A stretch of DNA of 64,000 bases from Pseudoalteromonas luteoviolacea. GTDB taxonomy: Bacteria > Pseudomonadota > Gammaproteobacteria > Enterobacterales > Alteromonadaceae. Each line of letters opens with the position of its first letter. The stretch's first letter is position 1. The stretch is taken from positions 3,500,001-3,564,000 of the forward strand of contig NZ_CP015411.1 of NCBI RefSeq assembly GCF_001750165.1. The letters are read 5' to 3'. A program made the position numbers and the translations under genes. This document shows positions 26,685-35,418 of the stretch, piece after piece. A model generated the notes under the pieces. That model was not told the origin of the DNA. It saw only the letters and a list, made by a program, of their open reading frames with translations, and made no database searches.

Positions 26685-27135
26685 TACAACTTATCTTACT
26701 TTGTGATGAGAGGGAAATAATAAAGTAGCTGGAAGAATAAGTCTTCATAATTGCTAAAGATATGAAACCTAGATGGTAAAAAACTTAATTGTAAACTTTT
26801 CAAAAACATGAAAAAGGCACGTAGACGTGCGGTCCGAAAAATTGATGAATATGATTTTGTCTTTTATGACTCTTCAACCGTCTAGAAAAATTAGCAGATT
26901 ATTCGGAGATATTGAGAAGCAAAAACCAATCTTTATTGTTCAAATGATTACCTGCTGCCTCTGATCTTTAAAAAGTGGGTATTTATTTTAGGTTCTAAAA
27001 TAGGGCAGCGACTTTAATGCAGCTGACCTATCAAACTAAGCGTGCAAATGCGAGTTAAGTTTTGCAATGTGCATTGGTGATTCAGTCTCATCAAATTTGA
27101 TTCATAACTAATACCAACCCTATTTACATTCAGCC
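26685..27135. other. 451-base intergenic region
   Basis: Contains a 14-bp palindrome GCACGT-AG-ACGTGC at 26817-26830 and a very short forward reading frame around it (see rejected items). No terminator, operator family or RNA gene is recognised. Confidence 0.4.
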
Positions 27136-27960
27136 CTATAAAAAGAGTTGAAGAAGCATACGTATTCCAGTCACAAGCAATACGATAGAAAATACTCTCT
27201 TAAGTTTTACAGCGTCTAATTTAGCTGCGAGCGAGGCGCCAACAGGTGCAAACAATACTGTTAAAGGCACAATACATAGAAATGCCACTAAATTAACAAG
27301 TCCAAATGTGCCCACAGGCGCATCAGCGGGTGATTGACCTAAAATGAGCATGGTCGCAGCGCCCGGTAAAGAGATAATTAACCCAATAGCAGCGGCTGTC
27401 CCCACAGCTTTATGAGCCGGATAGTTATAAAGCGTGAGTAATGGAACAGAAATCGTACCACCACCAATGCCTACCATTGAGCTAAATAATCCAATTGAGG
27501 TACTCATTGTTGCTTGTCCAGCTTTACCGGGCAGTGATTGAAATAATGCTGATTTGCCTGTTCGAAACAGCATATTCAGCGCTGATAAGGTCGCGATGAT
27601 TCCAAATAACCCAGTCAACCAAGTGCCGTTGACGCGTGTTACCAGCCAACTACCTACCAAAACACCGATAAAGATAAACACCGCCCAGCGCTTTAACAAA
27701 TCAAAATCTACATTGCCTTTTTGATTGTGCGAGCGAATTGAGCTAATAGAAGTTGGAATAATTGTCGCTAACGAGGTCGCTGTTGCGATGACCATGGCTG
27801 ACTCTGGTGATACGCCAAAGCCTTGGAAAACAAAAAATAGCACCGGTACAATAACAATACCGCCGCCTACACCCAGCAAGCCTGCCAAAATCCCCGCAAA
27901 TGCTCCTGTTGCAACCAGCGCGATGAGTGTTGAAATATTATTGCTTAAAAACTCTATCAT
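27136..27960 (-). CDS. TauE/SafE-family sulfite/organosulfur permease
   Basis: About 274 residues with eight hydrophobic segments, the TauE/SafE topology. The two family repeats are visible as AGILAGLLGVGGGIVIVPVL and SSMVGIGGGTISVPLLTLYN. Such proteins export sulfite, sulfoacetate or related anions. The ATG at 27960 is preferred over a TTG at 27975, though neither has a good ribosome-binding site. It follows the MesD-like gene by about 90 bases on the same strand, so a sulfur-linked role with methionine synthesis is plausible but inferred from position only. Confidence 0.88.
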   Translation of the reverse strand: MIEFLSNNISTLIALVATGAFAGILAGLLGVGGGIVIVPVLFFVFQGFGVSPESAMVIATATSLATIIPTSISSIRSHNQKGNVDFDLLKRWAVFIFIGVLVGSWLVTRVNGTWLTGLFGIIATLSALNMLFRTGKSALFQSLPGKAGQATMSTSIGLFSSMVGIGGGTISVPLLTLYNYPAHKAVGTAAAIGLIISLPGAATMLILGQSPADAPVGTFGLVNLVAFLCIVPLTVLFAPVGASLAAKLDAVKLKRVFSIVLLVTGIRMLLQLFL

Positions 27961-28048
27961 AGTGTAAATCAACAACGTTTAATTAAAATAAATAAAACCA
28001 ACAAACGGAGAAACCATTTGTTGGTTATGTGTAAGACAAACGAAGAAA

Positions 28049-29077
28049 TTATGCCAAGAGCTCTTTTCTTACTATTTCTGCCCCAGCGGCTAAAGCCTGT
28101 AATTTACCTCTTGCCACTTCCCTTGATAGCGGTGCCATACCACAATTTGTGCAAGGGTAAAGTTTGTCAGCATCAACATATTTAAGTGCTTCGCGGATGG
28201 TGTCAGCGACTTCTTCTGGCGTTTCGATGTCATTGGTAGCGACATCAATAGCGCCGACCATCACCTTCTTACCTTTCAGAAGTGACAATACTTCAAGCGG
28301 TACTCGACCGTTATGGCATTCTAAAGAAATAATATCGATACTAGATTGCTGAATGGCTGGAAATGTTCTTTCATAGTGACGCCACTCATTGCCTAATGTT
28401 TTTTTCCAGTCGGTATTTGCTTTTATGCCGTAACCATAGCAAATGTGCACAGCGGTTTCGCACTTAAGCCCTTCTGTTGCAATTTCAAGTGCCTCAATAC
28501 CCCATTCGTTCACTTCATCAAGGAACACATTGAACGCAGGTTCATCAAATTGAATGATATTTACGCCAGCAGCTTCTAACTCTTTTGCTTCTTCATTCAA
28601 TGCTTTAGCAAATTCGAACGCCAGGGTTTTACGATCTTGATAATAATCATCATAAAGCGTGTCTACCATCGTCATTGGTCCTGGTAGCGCCCATTTAATT
28701 GGCTGCTCTGTTTGCGAGCGCAAAAACTTCGCATCATCAACAAATACTGGTTTTTGGCGACTTACTGGACCAATAATGCCTGGCACACTGGCATCGTAAC
28801 GGTCACGAATTCTAACTGTCTTTTTATTTTCAAAATCAACGCCGCTCAAGTTTTCAATGAATGTGGTGACAAAGTGCTGGCGAGTTTGCTCACCATCACT
28901 CACAATCTCAATACCCGCATTATCTTGTTCTTGTAATGTAACTCTCAGTGCGTCTTTTTTACCGGCAATCAGTTCTTCGCCTTCTAATTTCCAAGGTGAC
29001 CAAAGCTGCTCAGGTTGTGCCAACCAAGACGGTTTGGGCAGACTACCAGCGGTAGAAGTTGGGAATAATTTTTTCAT
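28049..29077 (-). CDS. mesD: Core MetE-type methionine synthase (MesD-like)
   Basis: 342 residues covering only the catalytic C-terminal barrel of MetE, without the N-terminal folate-binding half. Zinc/homocysteine ligands are readable: His211 and Cys213 (VHICYG), Glu253 (SLECH) and Cys312 (CTNCGM). FDEP (177-180) and DIISLE are also MetE marks. The adjacent upstream gene is DUF1852 (MesX), the partner known for the oxygen-dependent, folate-independent MesD methionine synthases, so this is MesD rather than full MetE. Start ATG at 29077, 24 bases after the mesX stop; same operon. Confidence 0.87.
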   Translation of the reverse strand: MKKLFPTSTAGSLPKPSWLAQPEQLWSPWKLEGEELIAGKKDALRVTLQEQDNAGIEIVSDGEQTRQHFVTTFIENLSGVDFENKKTVRIRDRYDASVPGIIGPVSRQKPVFVDDAKFLRSQTEQPIKWALPGPMTMVDTLYDDYYQDRKTLAFEFAKALNEEAKELEAAGVNIIQFDEPAFNVFLDEVNEWGIEALEIATEGLKCETAVHICYGYGIKANTDWKKTLGNEWRHYERTFPAIQQSSIDIISLECHNGRVPLEVLSLLKGKKVMVGAIDVATNDIETPEEVADTIREALKYVDADKLYPCTNCGMAPLSREVARGKLQALAAGAEIVRKELLA

Positions 29078-29101
29078 AATTAATACATCTATACCTTAAA
29101 A

Positions 29102-30088
29102 TCAGAATGACGGTTGAACAAAGTTAGCAGCCCATTTTTCCAGTGTTGACTGGTATCGTTGAATAAAGTTGTCTTCACACCACTTACCTTGTTCAATCGC
29201 AAGGCGAGCTCGCTCTTCTCTGTCATAAACCACTTGCGTTAAAGAGCAATCTAAATTTTTCAGACTTGGTTTGTAAGTTTCCCCAGCCGTAGAATTAGCG
29301 TTATAAATTTCTGGACGATAAATCTTCTGAAACGTTTCCATCGTGCTCAATGTGCTGATCAGCTCCAGTGTGCTGTAATCGTTCAGTAAATCACCGAAGA
29401 AAAAGAATGCATACGGAGCCACACTGTTTTCAGGCATAAAGTAGCGCACTTCCATACCCATTGTTTTGAAATACTGCTCTGTCAGTGATGATTCATTCGG
29501 CGTGTATTCAACACCCAAAATCGGATGTGTATTACTTGTACGGTGATACGTTTTGTTGTCTGATACACTTAAACAAATCACTGGAGGCTTACTGAAGTTT
29601 TCTTTGTAAGCGCTTGAACTAATGAAGTCTTGGAACATTTTACCGTGTAATTCACCATAATTTTCTGGCACAGAAAAATGACCTTTTCCTTCATTGTGTT
29701 TACGCAGTAGCACGCTAAAGTCGTAGTCACGGACATACGATGAGAAGTTATTACCCACAATACCTTCGATGCGTCTGTTTGTATGATGATCAACAATATA
29801 TGTTTTTAATACTTCAATCGTAGGGAAGGTTTCACCATTGCCCTCAACGTCAATATCAACATGTACAATATCAATTTCAACAGAGTAACGGTCTTTGTTT
29901 GGGTTATCCCAATTTGCCAGACTGTTAAAGCAGTTGTTGATCATGTTAATTGCTTTACGAAGGTTTTCCTGACGTACTTCACCACGCGCCAAATTAGCAA
30001 AGTTTGTAGTCAGGCGCGTATCGTTTGAAGGTGAATAATGCTCATCAAATCGAATAGTCTTAATTGAATAGGTGAAATCGCTGCTCAT
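29102..30088 (-). CDS. mesX: DUF1852 protein, MesX-like partner of methionine synthase
   Basis: 328 residues with no hydrophobic segment. The sequence matches my memory of DUF1852 (N-terminal TRLTTNFANLARGEVRQENL, later GMEVRYFMPENSVAPYAFFF and the C-terminal LDCSLTQVVYDREERARLA). MesX is required by MesD in characterised bacteria, where a non-folate methyl donor is used with oxygen; the exact chemistry is not settled. The ATG has AAGGA 11 bases upstream. It is the first gene of the mesX-mesD unit and lies downstream of a MetR-like regulator. Confidence 0.85.
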   Translation of the reverse strand: MSSDFTYSIKTIRFDEHYSPSNDTRLTTNFANLARGEVRQENLRKAINMINNCFNSLANWDNPNKDRYSVEIDIVHVDIDVEGNGETFPTIEVLKTYIVDHHTNRRIEGIVGNNFSSYVRDYDFSVLLRKHNEGKGHFSVPENYGELHGKMFQDFISSSAYKENFSKPPVICLSVSDNKTYHRTSNTHPILGVEYTPNESSLTEQYFKTMGMEVRYFMPENSVAPYAFFFFGDLLNDYSTLELISTLSTMETFQKIYRPEIYNANSTAGETYKPSLKNLDCSLTQVVYDREERARLAIEQGKWCEDNFIQRYQSTLEKWAANFVQPSF

Positions 30089-30510
30089 AATATTGTGGGT
30101 CCTTAGCTTAAAATTAAATCTGACCTGAATGTCTGAAGCAATTCTATGATGAATAATTCATGATTAATATTGATTTAATTTTATGATTCTATGAGTTTTG
30201 CTCATAATACCGTGTTAACGGATCGAATATTCGAAGGCTCTGGAATTTTTAATCACTGTGCTCAGTACACTTAGGTGGTAATTAATTCTCTGTTTGGTAA
30301 TACTGTTTTATGAGCAAACTAATTGATTAATTAGTGTATTTATCGGGCAGTATTTCGAAGTGGCGTGTTATCACTGAAAACTGTTTTACTGAGTGATAGA
30401 CCGCAGCCTAAGCGCACAGAAAAACACACGTTTAGGCCATTTATCATTTATTTAAAATAGGTAAAACGAATGCTTTAACCCTCTTGTGCATTTTATTTAT
30501 GTAGACAAAT
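30089..30510 (-). promoter_or_regulatory. Upstream region of mesX
   Basis: About 420 bases between the metR terminator and mesX. A 13-bp palindrome ATGAATAATTCAT (30149-30161) lies 60 bases before the start codon; it contains MetR-like TGAA/TTCA half-sites but with 3 rather than 5 bases between them. No S-adenosylmethionine riboswitch or other structured RNA is recognised. Confidence 0.4.
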
Positions 30511-30548
30511 AAAAAAACAACTTTAGCCATTAGGAAGTGCTAATGGCT
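30511..30548 (-). terminator. Rho-independent terminator of the MetR-like gene
   Basis: Reverse strand stem AGCCATTAG / CTAATGGCT (30525-30548), followed after a few bases by a run of seven T. Confidence 0.8.
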
Positions 30549-30554
30549 GCTAAT

Positions 30555-31463
30555 TTACTCAGGGCTGATTGCTGCAGGATGTTTGTAACTATGCGCCATT
30601 TTGATAAAAGCGCTGAGGTAATCAATATTACTATCCCCTTCTCGAGTACCTAAATAAATCTGCTTCGCGATGCCATTTTTACCTAAACGTACAACCGACA
30701 ATGGTAGTTTTGTGCTGTACTCTTCAGCCAGCCAGCGCGGCAAGGCTGCAACCCCTCGACCGCATGCAACCATTTGCAACATGATATCGGTGGTTTCGAC
30801 AGTTTTATGTTGCTTAGGGATCACTTGATCTGGGTTGAGGAACTGTGTGTAAATATCAAGGCGATCTTTTGATACTGGGTAGGTAAACAAAACTTGGTCT
30901 CTGAGATCTTCAGCTTGGGCAAATTTTTTAGCTGTTAATTCGTGATCTTTAGGAACGACGAGCACTTGTTCATAATCAAATACTGGCTCAAAGACTAAGC
31001 CACTTTTAAAGTAGGGATCAGGTGTTACCAGCAAATCTATTTCATAATCTAGCAAAGCCCCTACTCCGCCAAATTGGAATTTTTGTTTAACATCGACGTC
31101 AACACCCGGCCAAGTCTCTAAAAAAGGTGATACCACTTTTAACAGCCATTGATAGCAAGGGTGGCATTCCATACCGATCCGCAATGTACCGCGCTCGCCC
31201 ATAGCGATTTGCTTAAGCCTTTCTTCAGCACCGCTTAATAGCGGAAGCGCACGATTTGCGATATTGAGTAAATAGTGGCCTGCTTGTGTTAGCCTTAAGC
31301 TTCTTCCGTCACGTACCCAAACAGCAGTACCGAGATTGTCTTCCAGTTTGCGCATTGTATGACTTAATGCTGATTGTGTTACACAGAGCTCTTTTGCCGC
31401 AGCAGTGAGAGATCCTTGCTGATGGACAGCATGAATGATACGAAGGTGGATACGTTCTAACAT
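30555..31463 (-). CDS. metR: MetR-like LysR-family regulator
   Basis: 302 residues. N-terminal LysR helix-turn-helix (GSLTAAAKELCVTQSALSHT). The effector domain closely follows MetR, the homocysteine-responsive activator: LRIGMECHPCYQWLLKVVSP, then ETTDIMLQMVACGRGVAALPRWL. The short C-terminus lacks the extra tail of E. coli MetR. It lies just upstream of mesX-mesD on the same strand and divergent from a flavin reductase gene, so it very likely regulates both. Confidence 0.87.
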   Translation of the reverse strand: MLERIHLRIIHAVHQQGSLTAAAKELCVTQSALSHTMRKLEDNLGTAVWVRDGRSLRLTQAGHYLLNIANRALPLLSGAEERLKQIAMGERGTLRIGMECHPCYQWLLKVVSPFLETWPGVDVDVKQKFQFGGVGALLDYEIDLLVTPDPYFKSGLVFEPVFDYEQVLVVPKDHELTAKKFAQAEDLRDQVLFTYPVSKDRLDIYTQFLNPDQVIPKQHKTVETTDIMLQMVACGRGVAALPRWLAEEYSTKLPLSVVRLGKNGIAKQIYLGTREGDSNIDYLSAFIKMAHSYKHPAAISPE

Positions 31464-31580
31464 GTTTAATCATGAGTAAAATTAATAGATTGTTTATAAT
31501 ATATCATTTTCTCTCATCAATAAACTCACCTAAACTAGCATCAATTAAATAATCCATACGATTAAGTGTAAGTTTATAAA

Positions 31581-32363
31581 ATGAAAAATGAAGTTAAAAC
31601 ATCCCCTGTCGCACATTATGACGTGTGTGTAACCAAGATCGAATCACTCAATAAACATACCTTTGAAATTGAGCTGTTAGCTCCAGAGGGAACAGTATTG
31701 AACTATAAGTCTGGGCAATATTTGAAGCTCGAACTGGATGTGAATAATGATGGTCAACCATTGTGGCTTTCATACACGATTTCTAGCCGTTTAGAAGCTG
31801 ATAAACCAAATAGAGTCAGCTTAATTATCCAAGTTGTTAGTGACTTTTCAGGCAAAGTAGTTGACTGTTTGTTTGCTGCTAAAGCCAGTAACCAGCCAGT
31901 CAAGATCGTGCTTGCCATGGGCAAAGCATTTTTACAAACGAACCTTGATCAGCCTCATTTGTTTGTCGCCGCGGGCTCTGGCATATCCAAGATTAAGTGT
32001 ATAACGGAAGAGATTTTGCATCGCGATCCTGATGCGAATATCAATATTTACTGGTCTAATCGTCATAGCGATGACTTTTTTCTTTTAGAACAGTTTCACA
32101 ATTGGGCGACTACGCATAAAAACCTGAATTTCCATACAATTTTAGAGTCAGCTCAGCCGGGTTGGACAGGAAGAACAGGCTTTCTCTACGAAGTCATACA
32201 GCAAGACCATATCGATCTTAAAGAGACACATGCTTATTTATGTGGTTCGCCGCAGATGGTTTATGGCACGATTGACCAGCTCAACGCCTTAGGCTTAGAA
32301 GAACGAAATTGCTATTCAGATGTTTTTGAGTTTTCACCTAGAGCCGAAAAACTAGAAGCATAA
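31581..32363 (+). CDS. NAD(P)H-flavin reductase (Fre-like, ferredoxin-reductase fold)
   Basis: 260 residues. An FAD/FMN-binding beta-barrel (FEIELLAPEGTVLNYKSGQY, LSYTISSR) is followed by an NAD-binding domain (LFVAAGSGISKIKCITEEIL and YLCGSPQMVYGTIDQL). No [2Fe-2S] cysteine set is present, so it is a flavin reductase rather than an oxygenase reductase. It is divergent from the MetR-like gene and next to the oxygen-dependent MesX/MesD system, so it may supply reduced flavin there; that link is inference. Confidence 0.85.
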   Translation: MKNEVKTSPVAHYDVCVTKIESLNKHTFEIELLAPEGTVLNYKSGQYLKLELDVNNDGQPLWLSYTISSRLEADKPNRVSLIIQVVSDFSGKVVDCLFAAKASNQPVKIVLAMGKAFLQTNLDQPHLFVAAGSGISKIKCITEEILHRDPDANINIYWSNRHSDDFFLLEQFHNWATTHKNLNFHTILESAQPGWTGRTGFLYEVIQQDHIDLKETHAYLCGSPQMVYGTIDQLNALGLEERNCYSDVFEFSPRAEKLEA

Positions 32364-32392
32364 ATAAAGTCACTAAAACGCCTATCAAATAC

Positions 32393-32425
32393 AAAAAGCT
32401 CAGGCATTTATTACCTGAGCTTTTT
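32393..32425. terminator. Bidirectional terminator between flavin reductase gene and ybaB
   Basis: Stem AAAAAGCTCAGG / CCTGAGCTTTTT with a 9-base loop between the convergent genes. Confidence 0.93.
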
Positions 32426-32498
32426 GTAGTTTTTGTCCCGCACTTCTCCCCCTGTGGGGATAAATAGAATAAAAACCTTTTAATTCATAGTGTTAAGC

Positions 32499-32825
32499 TT
32501 AGAAAGGCATTTTAAAGCCAGGCGGCATTTGCATTCCACCGGTTACATCAGACATGCGCTTTTGTGACTCTTCGCCTACACGGCGCACAGCATCATTTAC
32601 CGCAGCTGCAAGTAAATCTTCAATCATGTCTTTGTCGTCTTCCATTAGACTTTCATCAATTTCTACACGACGAACATTGTGGCTACCAAGCATAGTTACT
32701 TTCACAAGACCAGCACCTGCTTCACCAGTTACTTCTAAGCTTTTGATTTCTTCTTGGGCTTTTTCCATGCGCTCTTGCATTTGCTGAGCTTGCTTCATGA
32801 TATTGCCCATTCCACCTTTAAACAT
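32499..32825 (-). CDS. ybaB: Nucleoid-associated protein YbaB/EbfC
   Basis: Small dimeric DNA-binding protein, 108 residues, family length. The N-terminal Met-rich helix (MFKGGMGNIMKQAQQMQERM) and conserved VTGEAGAGLVKVTMLG are diagnostic. It follows dnaX on the same strand after about 60 bases, as in enterobacteria. recR, which normally comes next, is displaced 6.5 kb away. Confidence 0.96.
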   Translation of the reverse strand: MFKGGMGNIMKQAQQMQERMEKAQEEIKSLEVTGEAGAGLVKVTMLGSHNVRRVEIDESLMEDDKDMIEDLLAAAVNDAVRRVGEESQKRMSDVTGGMQMPPGFKMPF

Positions 32826-32884
32826 AGTGTACTCTCTTACTTCAATAATTTAATTGGTTAAAAGATAAAGTCTATTGTACTCAA

Positions 32885-35413
32885 TTACAATGCCTTTACC
32901 GATTTTTCGTTTACCACCGCATCAAATTCAGCCACCATCGTCTGGATAATAGGGTCTGAATTGACGGCATCTACAGCTTCTAAATATCGCTGTTGATCAA
33001 TATCTTGTTGTATTAAAAACGGAGTAGATTGCACCTGCTCAACAAACTCCATTTGCAGCTCTACCGGCTCGCTTAAGGCCAACGTAAATGACTGCTGTAA
33101 TTTATCTCTAAGCATAGGCGAGTCTAAATGCTGCTGATTTTGCTCAGCCTTTAATACACACAGATTGCCCTTTTTCTCGTACATCGCATGCAAAGCGAAC
33201 TGCCTAACGCGACCACTGAGCGCCATTTTCTCGATTAAGTTTGCCCAATCATCTTTTTCATATGCGAACTTCAAGCTGCTAATTGGGCTAGTAAAGTTTT
33301 CAGGCACAGGCATTTCAATTACATGCTCTTGCTCATCAACTTTTGCGGGAGTCGGTGATAGTTGCTCCAGTAACTCTGGCGCTAACTTACTCTCATCTTT
33401 CTTAAATCGCTCTGATATTTCAGGCTTTTTAGTTTTAGTGCGCGTTGGAATCGGAGTGTGAGGCTTTGTAGCGACTGGGGCTTGATCAGGTATTCTGGTT
33501 CCCTCTCCCTCAACTGGCAAGTTGTTTGGTGCCGGTTGCTCTACCCGTTGCTCGTAGGAAGGAGTTGGATTGTTTTTAGGAATGTGATTATCACTACTGG
33601 GCTTTTTTGGCGTTTCTTTGCCCCCTAATAACTTTCCTGCACCAGAAATCTGTCTATTTTGCAAAATTTTGGCGATGGCTGATTGCGCTTGCCCTTGCTT
33701 TTGCGCATAAAGTTGGCCTGGTGATGTATCAGCGTTCGCAGATACTTGAGCAGTGTTTTCAGGTAAGCCATTACTCTCTGGCGTAGGCTCGTTAAAGCCC
33801 TGTGCCGCAGCTTGCGCCATGATATCGTTATATTGTTGTTCATATTCAGGCGGTGTAGACCCCCCGCCTAAAGGGGCTCTATGAGGAGCTATTGGTGTAG
33901 TTGGCCGACCTGCTTCACTGTGAGATTCAGCGTGCTCTGATGCATGATGCAATGCGTTATGTATTGGTTCTGCCTGCGTAGCATGCGTAGGCGCACTATG
34001 CGGTGCATGATGTTCTGGTTCTGTCTGCGCCACGTGCGTCGTTGTACTAGACGGTGCATGATGTACAGTTTCTGCCTGCGCTACGTGCGTCGTTGTGCTA
34101 TGCGGTGCATGCTGAACAGGTTCTGCCTGCATGGGTTGCGCCAATGCACTTTGCTGCGCAGTATTAGCTGGCCTAGCTTGAGGTTGAGCCAAGTGCGCTT
34201 CGGGTTCGCTATTTAACGTTTTTTTTTGGTTATTGTTTAATATGTCGCGCAACGCACCTGCTTTGGACTTTTTTTCTTGTGCTTGATGTACTTTAGTAGC
34301 AGCAGGGAGAACTCCGGTTTGTGAGAAGTCAGTGCCTTCAAAAGCAAGCAACCTAAGCATTACCATTTCAAAGCCTAACTTAGCATCAGGCGCCCAGCTT
34401 AAATCTTTTTTGCCGCTCAATAGCAACTGGTATAACATCTGGGCTGTTTGTGGTGAAATTTCTTCTGCCAGAGCCTTCACTTGTTGTTGATCAAATTGAC
34501 CAACATGTGCAGCCTGTGGCACAAGTTGTGTCAATTGGATGATGTGTAATAGCGCTATTAAGTCATCAATGACACTAACAAAGTTACCATTTTTCAAAGC
34601 AATGTTTTCAACTTCTGCCATCAAAGCATTACCGTCTTGGCACAATACAGCACTCATGAGTAACATCGCATGTGCACTATCCATCAGGCCTAGCATCTGC
34701 TGTACTGCTGCTACAGTCAAATGCCCATTGGTTTGTGCAATTGCTTGATCGGTAAGGCTTAGTGCATCACGCATACTACCATCGGCAGCCTTAGCCAAAA
34801 CACTTAACGCATCATCTTCAAATTGGAAGTTTTCTTTTGGTAATATTTTCGCCAGTTGTTCAACAATTTGACCTTTCGCCATCGCATTCAAATTAAACTG
34901 TAAACAGCGAGATAAAATCGTAATTGGTAACTTTTGTGGATCCGTCGTGGCCAGTAAAAACTTCACATGCTCTGGCGGCTCTTCTAACGTCTTGAGTAAT
35001 GCGTTGAAACTGTGCTTCGACAGCATGTGTACTTCGTCAATTAAATAGACTTTGTAACGGCCTCGCGTTGGTGCATATTGGACGTTATCTAATATTTCCC
35101 TCGTATCTTCTACTTTGGTTCTTGATGCCGCATCAATCTCAATCAGATCGATGAATTTACCTGCCTCGATCTCTTCACAAGTACTGCACTGCCCACACGG
35201 GGTAGAAGATATACCTTGCTCACAATTCAAGCTTTTAGCAAAGATCCTAGCAATAGTCGTTTTGCCCACACCTCGGGTACCTGTAAACAAATAAGCATGA
35301 TGTAACCTTTGCTCATTTAAGGCATTAATCAATGCCTGCTTTACATGTTCCTGACCCATCATTTCATGGAATGATTGAGGCCGCCACTTTCTTGCTAAGA
35401 CCTGATAGCTCAT
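32885..35413 (-). CDS. dnaX: DNA polymerase III tau/gamma subunit
   Basis: Clamp-loader ATPase and replisome organiser; 842 residues, much longer than E. coli tau (643). AAA+ domain: Walker A GTRGVGKT, zinc finger CEQG-x5-CGQCSTC, Walker B LIDEVHML and the sensor LLATTDPQKLP. The extra length lies in a Pro/Gln/Ala/His-rich linker (about 400-700) with four 17-residue repeats at 430-497. A C-terminal tau domain binding DnaB/alpha follows. An A9 run at codons 396-399 could cause frameshifting to a 401-residue gamma-like form. It follows apt after 5 bases. Confidence 0.96.
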   Translation of the reverse strand: MSYQVLARKWRPQSFHEMMGQEHVKQALINALNEQRLHHAYLFTGTRGVGKTTIARIFAKSLNCEQGISSTPCGQCSTCEEIEAGKFIDLIEIDAASRTKVEDTREILDNVQYAPTRGRYKVYLIDEVHMLSKHSFNALLKTLEEPPEHVKFLLATTDPQKLPITILSRCLQFNLNAMAKGQIVEQLAKILPKENFQFEDDALSVLAKAADGSMRDALSLTDQAIAQTNGHLTVAAVQQMLGLMDSAHAMLLMSAVLCQDGNALMAEVENIALKNGNFVSVIDDLIALLHIIQLTQLVPQAAHVGQFDQQQVKALAEEISPQTAQMLYQLLLSGKKDLSWAPDAKLGFEMVMLRLLAFEGTDFSQTGVLPAATKVHQAQEKKSKAGALRDILNNNQKKTLNSEPEAHLAQPQARPANTAQQSALAQPMQAEPVQHAPHSTTTHVAQAETVHHAPSSTTTHVAQTEPEHHAPHSAPTHATQAEPIHNALHHASEHAESHSEAGRPTTPIAPHRAPLGGGSTPPEYEQQYNDIMAQAAAQGFNEPTPESNGLPENTAQVSANADTSPGQLYAQKQGQAQSAIAKILQNRQISGAGKLLGGKETPKKPSSDNHIPKNNPTPSYEQRVEQPAPNNLPVEGEGTRIPDQAPVATKPHTPIPTRTKTKKPEISERFKKDESKLAPELLEQLSPTPAKVDEQEHVIEMPVPENFTSPISSLKFAYEKDDWANLIEKMALSGRVRQFALHAMYEKKGNLCVLKAEQNQQHLDSPMLRDKLQQSFTLALSEPVELQMEFVEQVQSTPFLIQQDIDQQRYLEAVDAVNSDPIIQTMVAEFDAVVNEKSVKAL
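33923..34126 (-). repeat. Four imperfect 51-bp tandem repeats inside dnaX
   Basis: Codons 430-446, 447-463, 464-480 and 481-497 encode related 17-residue units of the form AEPVQHAPHSTTTHVAQ, with histidines at fixed places. The repeats are in frame and lie in the linker between the AAA+ and tau domains, so they probably alter linker length only. Confidence 0.85.
34219..34227 (-). other. A9 slippery run: candidate tau/gamma frameshift site
   Basis: On the coding strand codons read CAA AAA AAA ACG, a run of nine A. A -1 ribosomal shift, or insertion of one A by polymerase slippage, gives AAC GTT AAA TAG and stops at residue 401. This would yield a gamma-like clamp-loader subunit, as known for E. 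coli (A AAA AAG) and Thermus (A9 slippage). Confidence 0.65.
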
Positions 35414-35418
35414 TAATA

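Noticed and set aside
26808..26885. 25-codon basic peptide frame starting MKKARRRAV in the intergenic region
   Set aside because: No ribosome-binding site and no sign of conservation visible; it overlaps a short palindrome.
30089..30510. Possible S-adenosylmethionine riboswitch before mesX
   Set aside because: No recognisable riboswitch core or following terminator in the leader.
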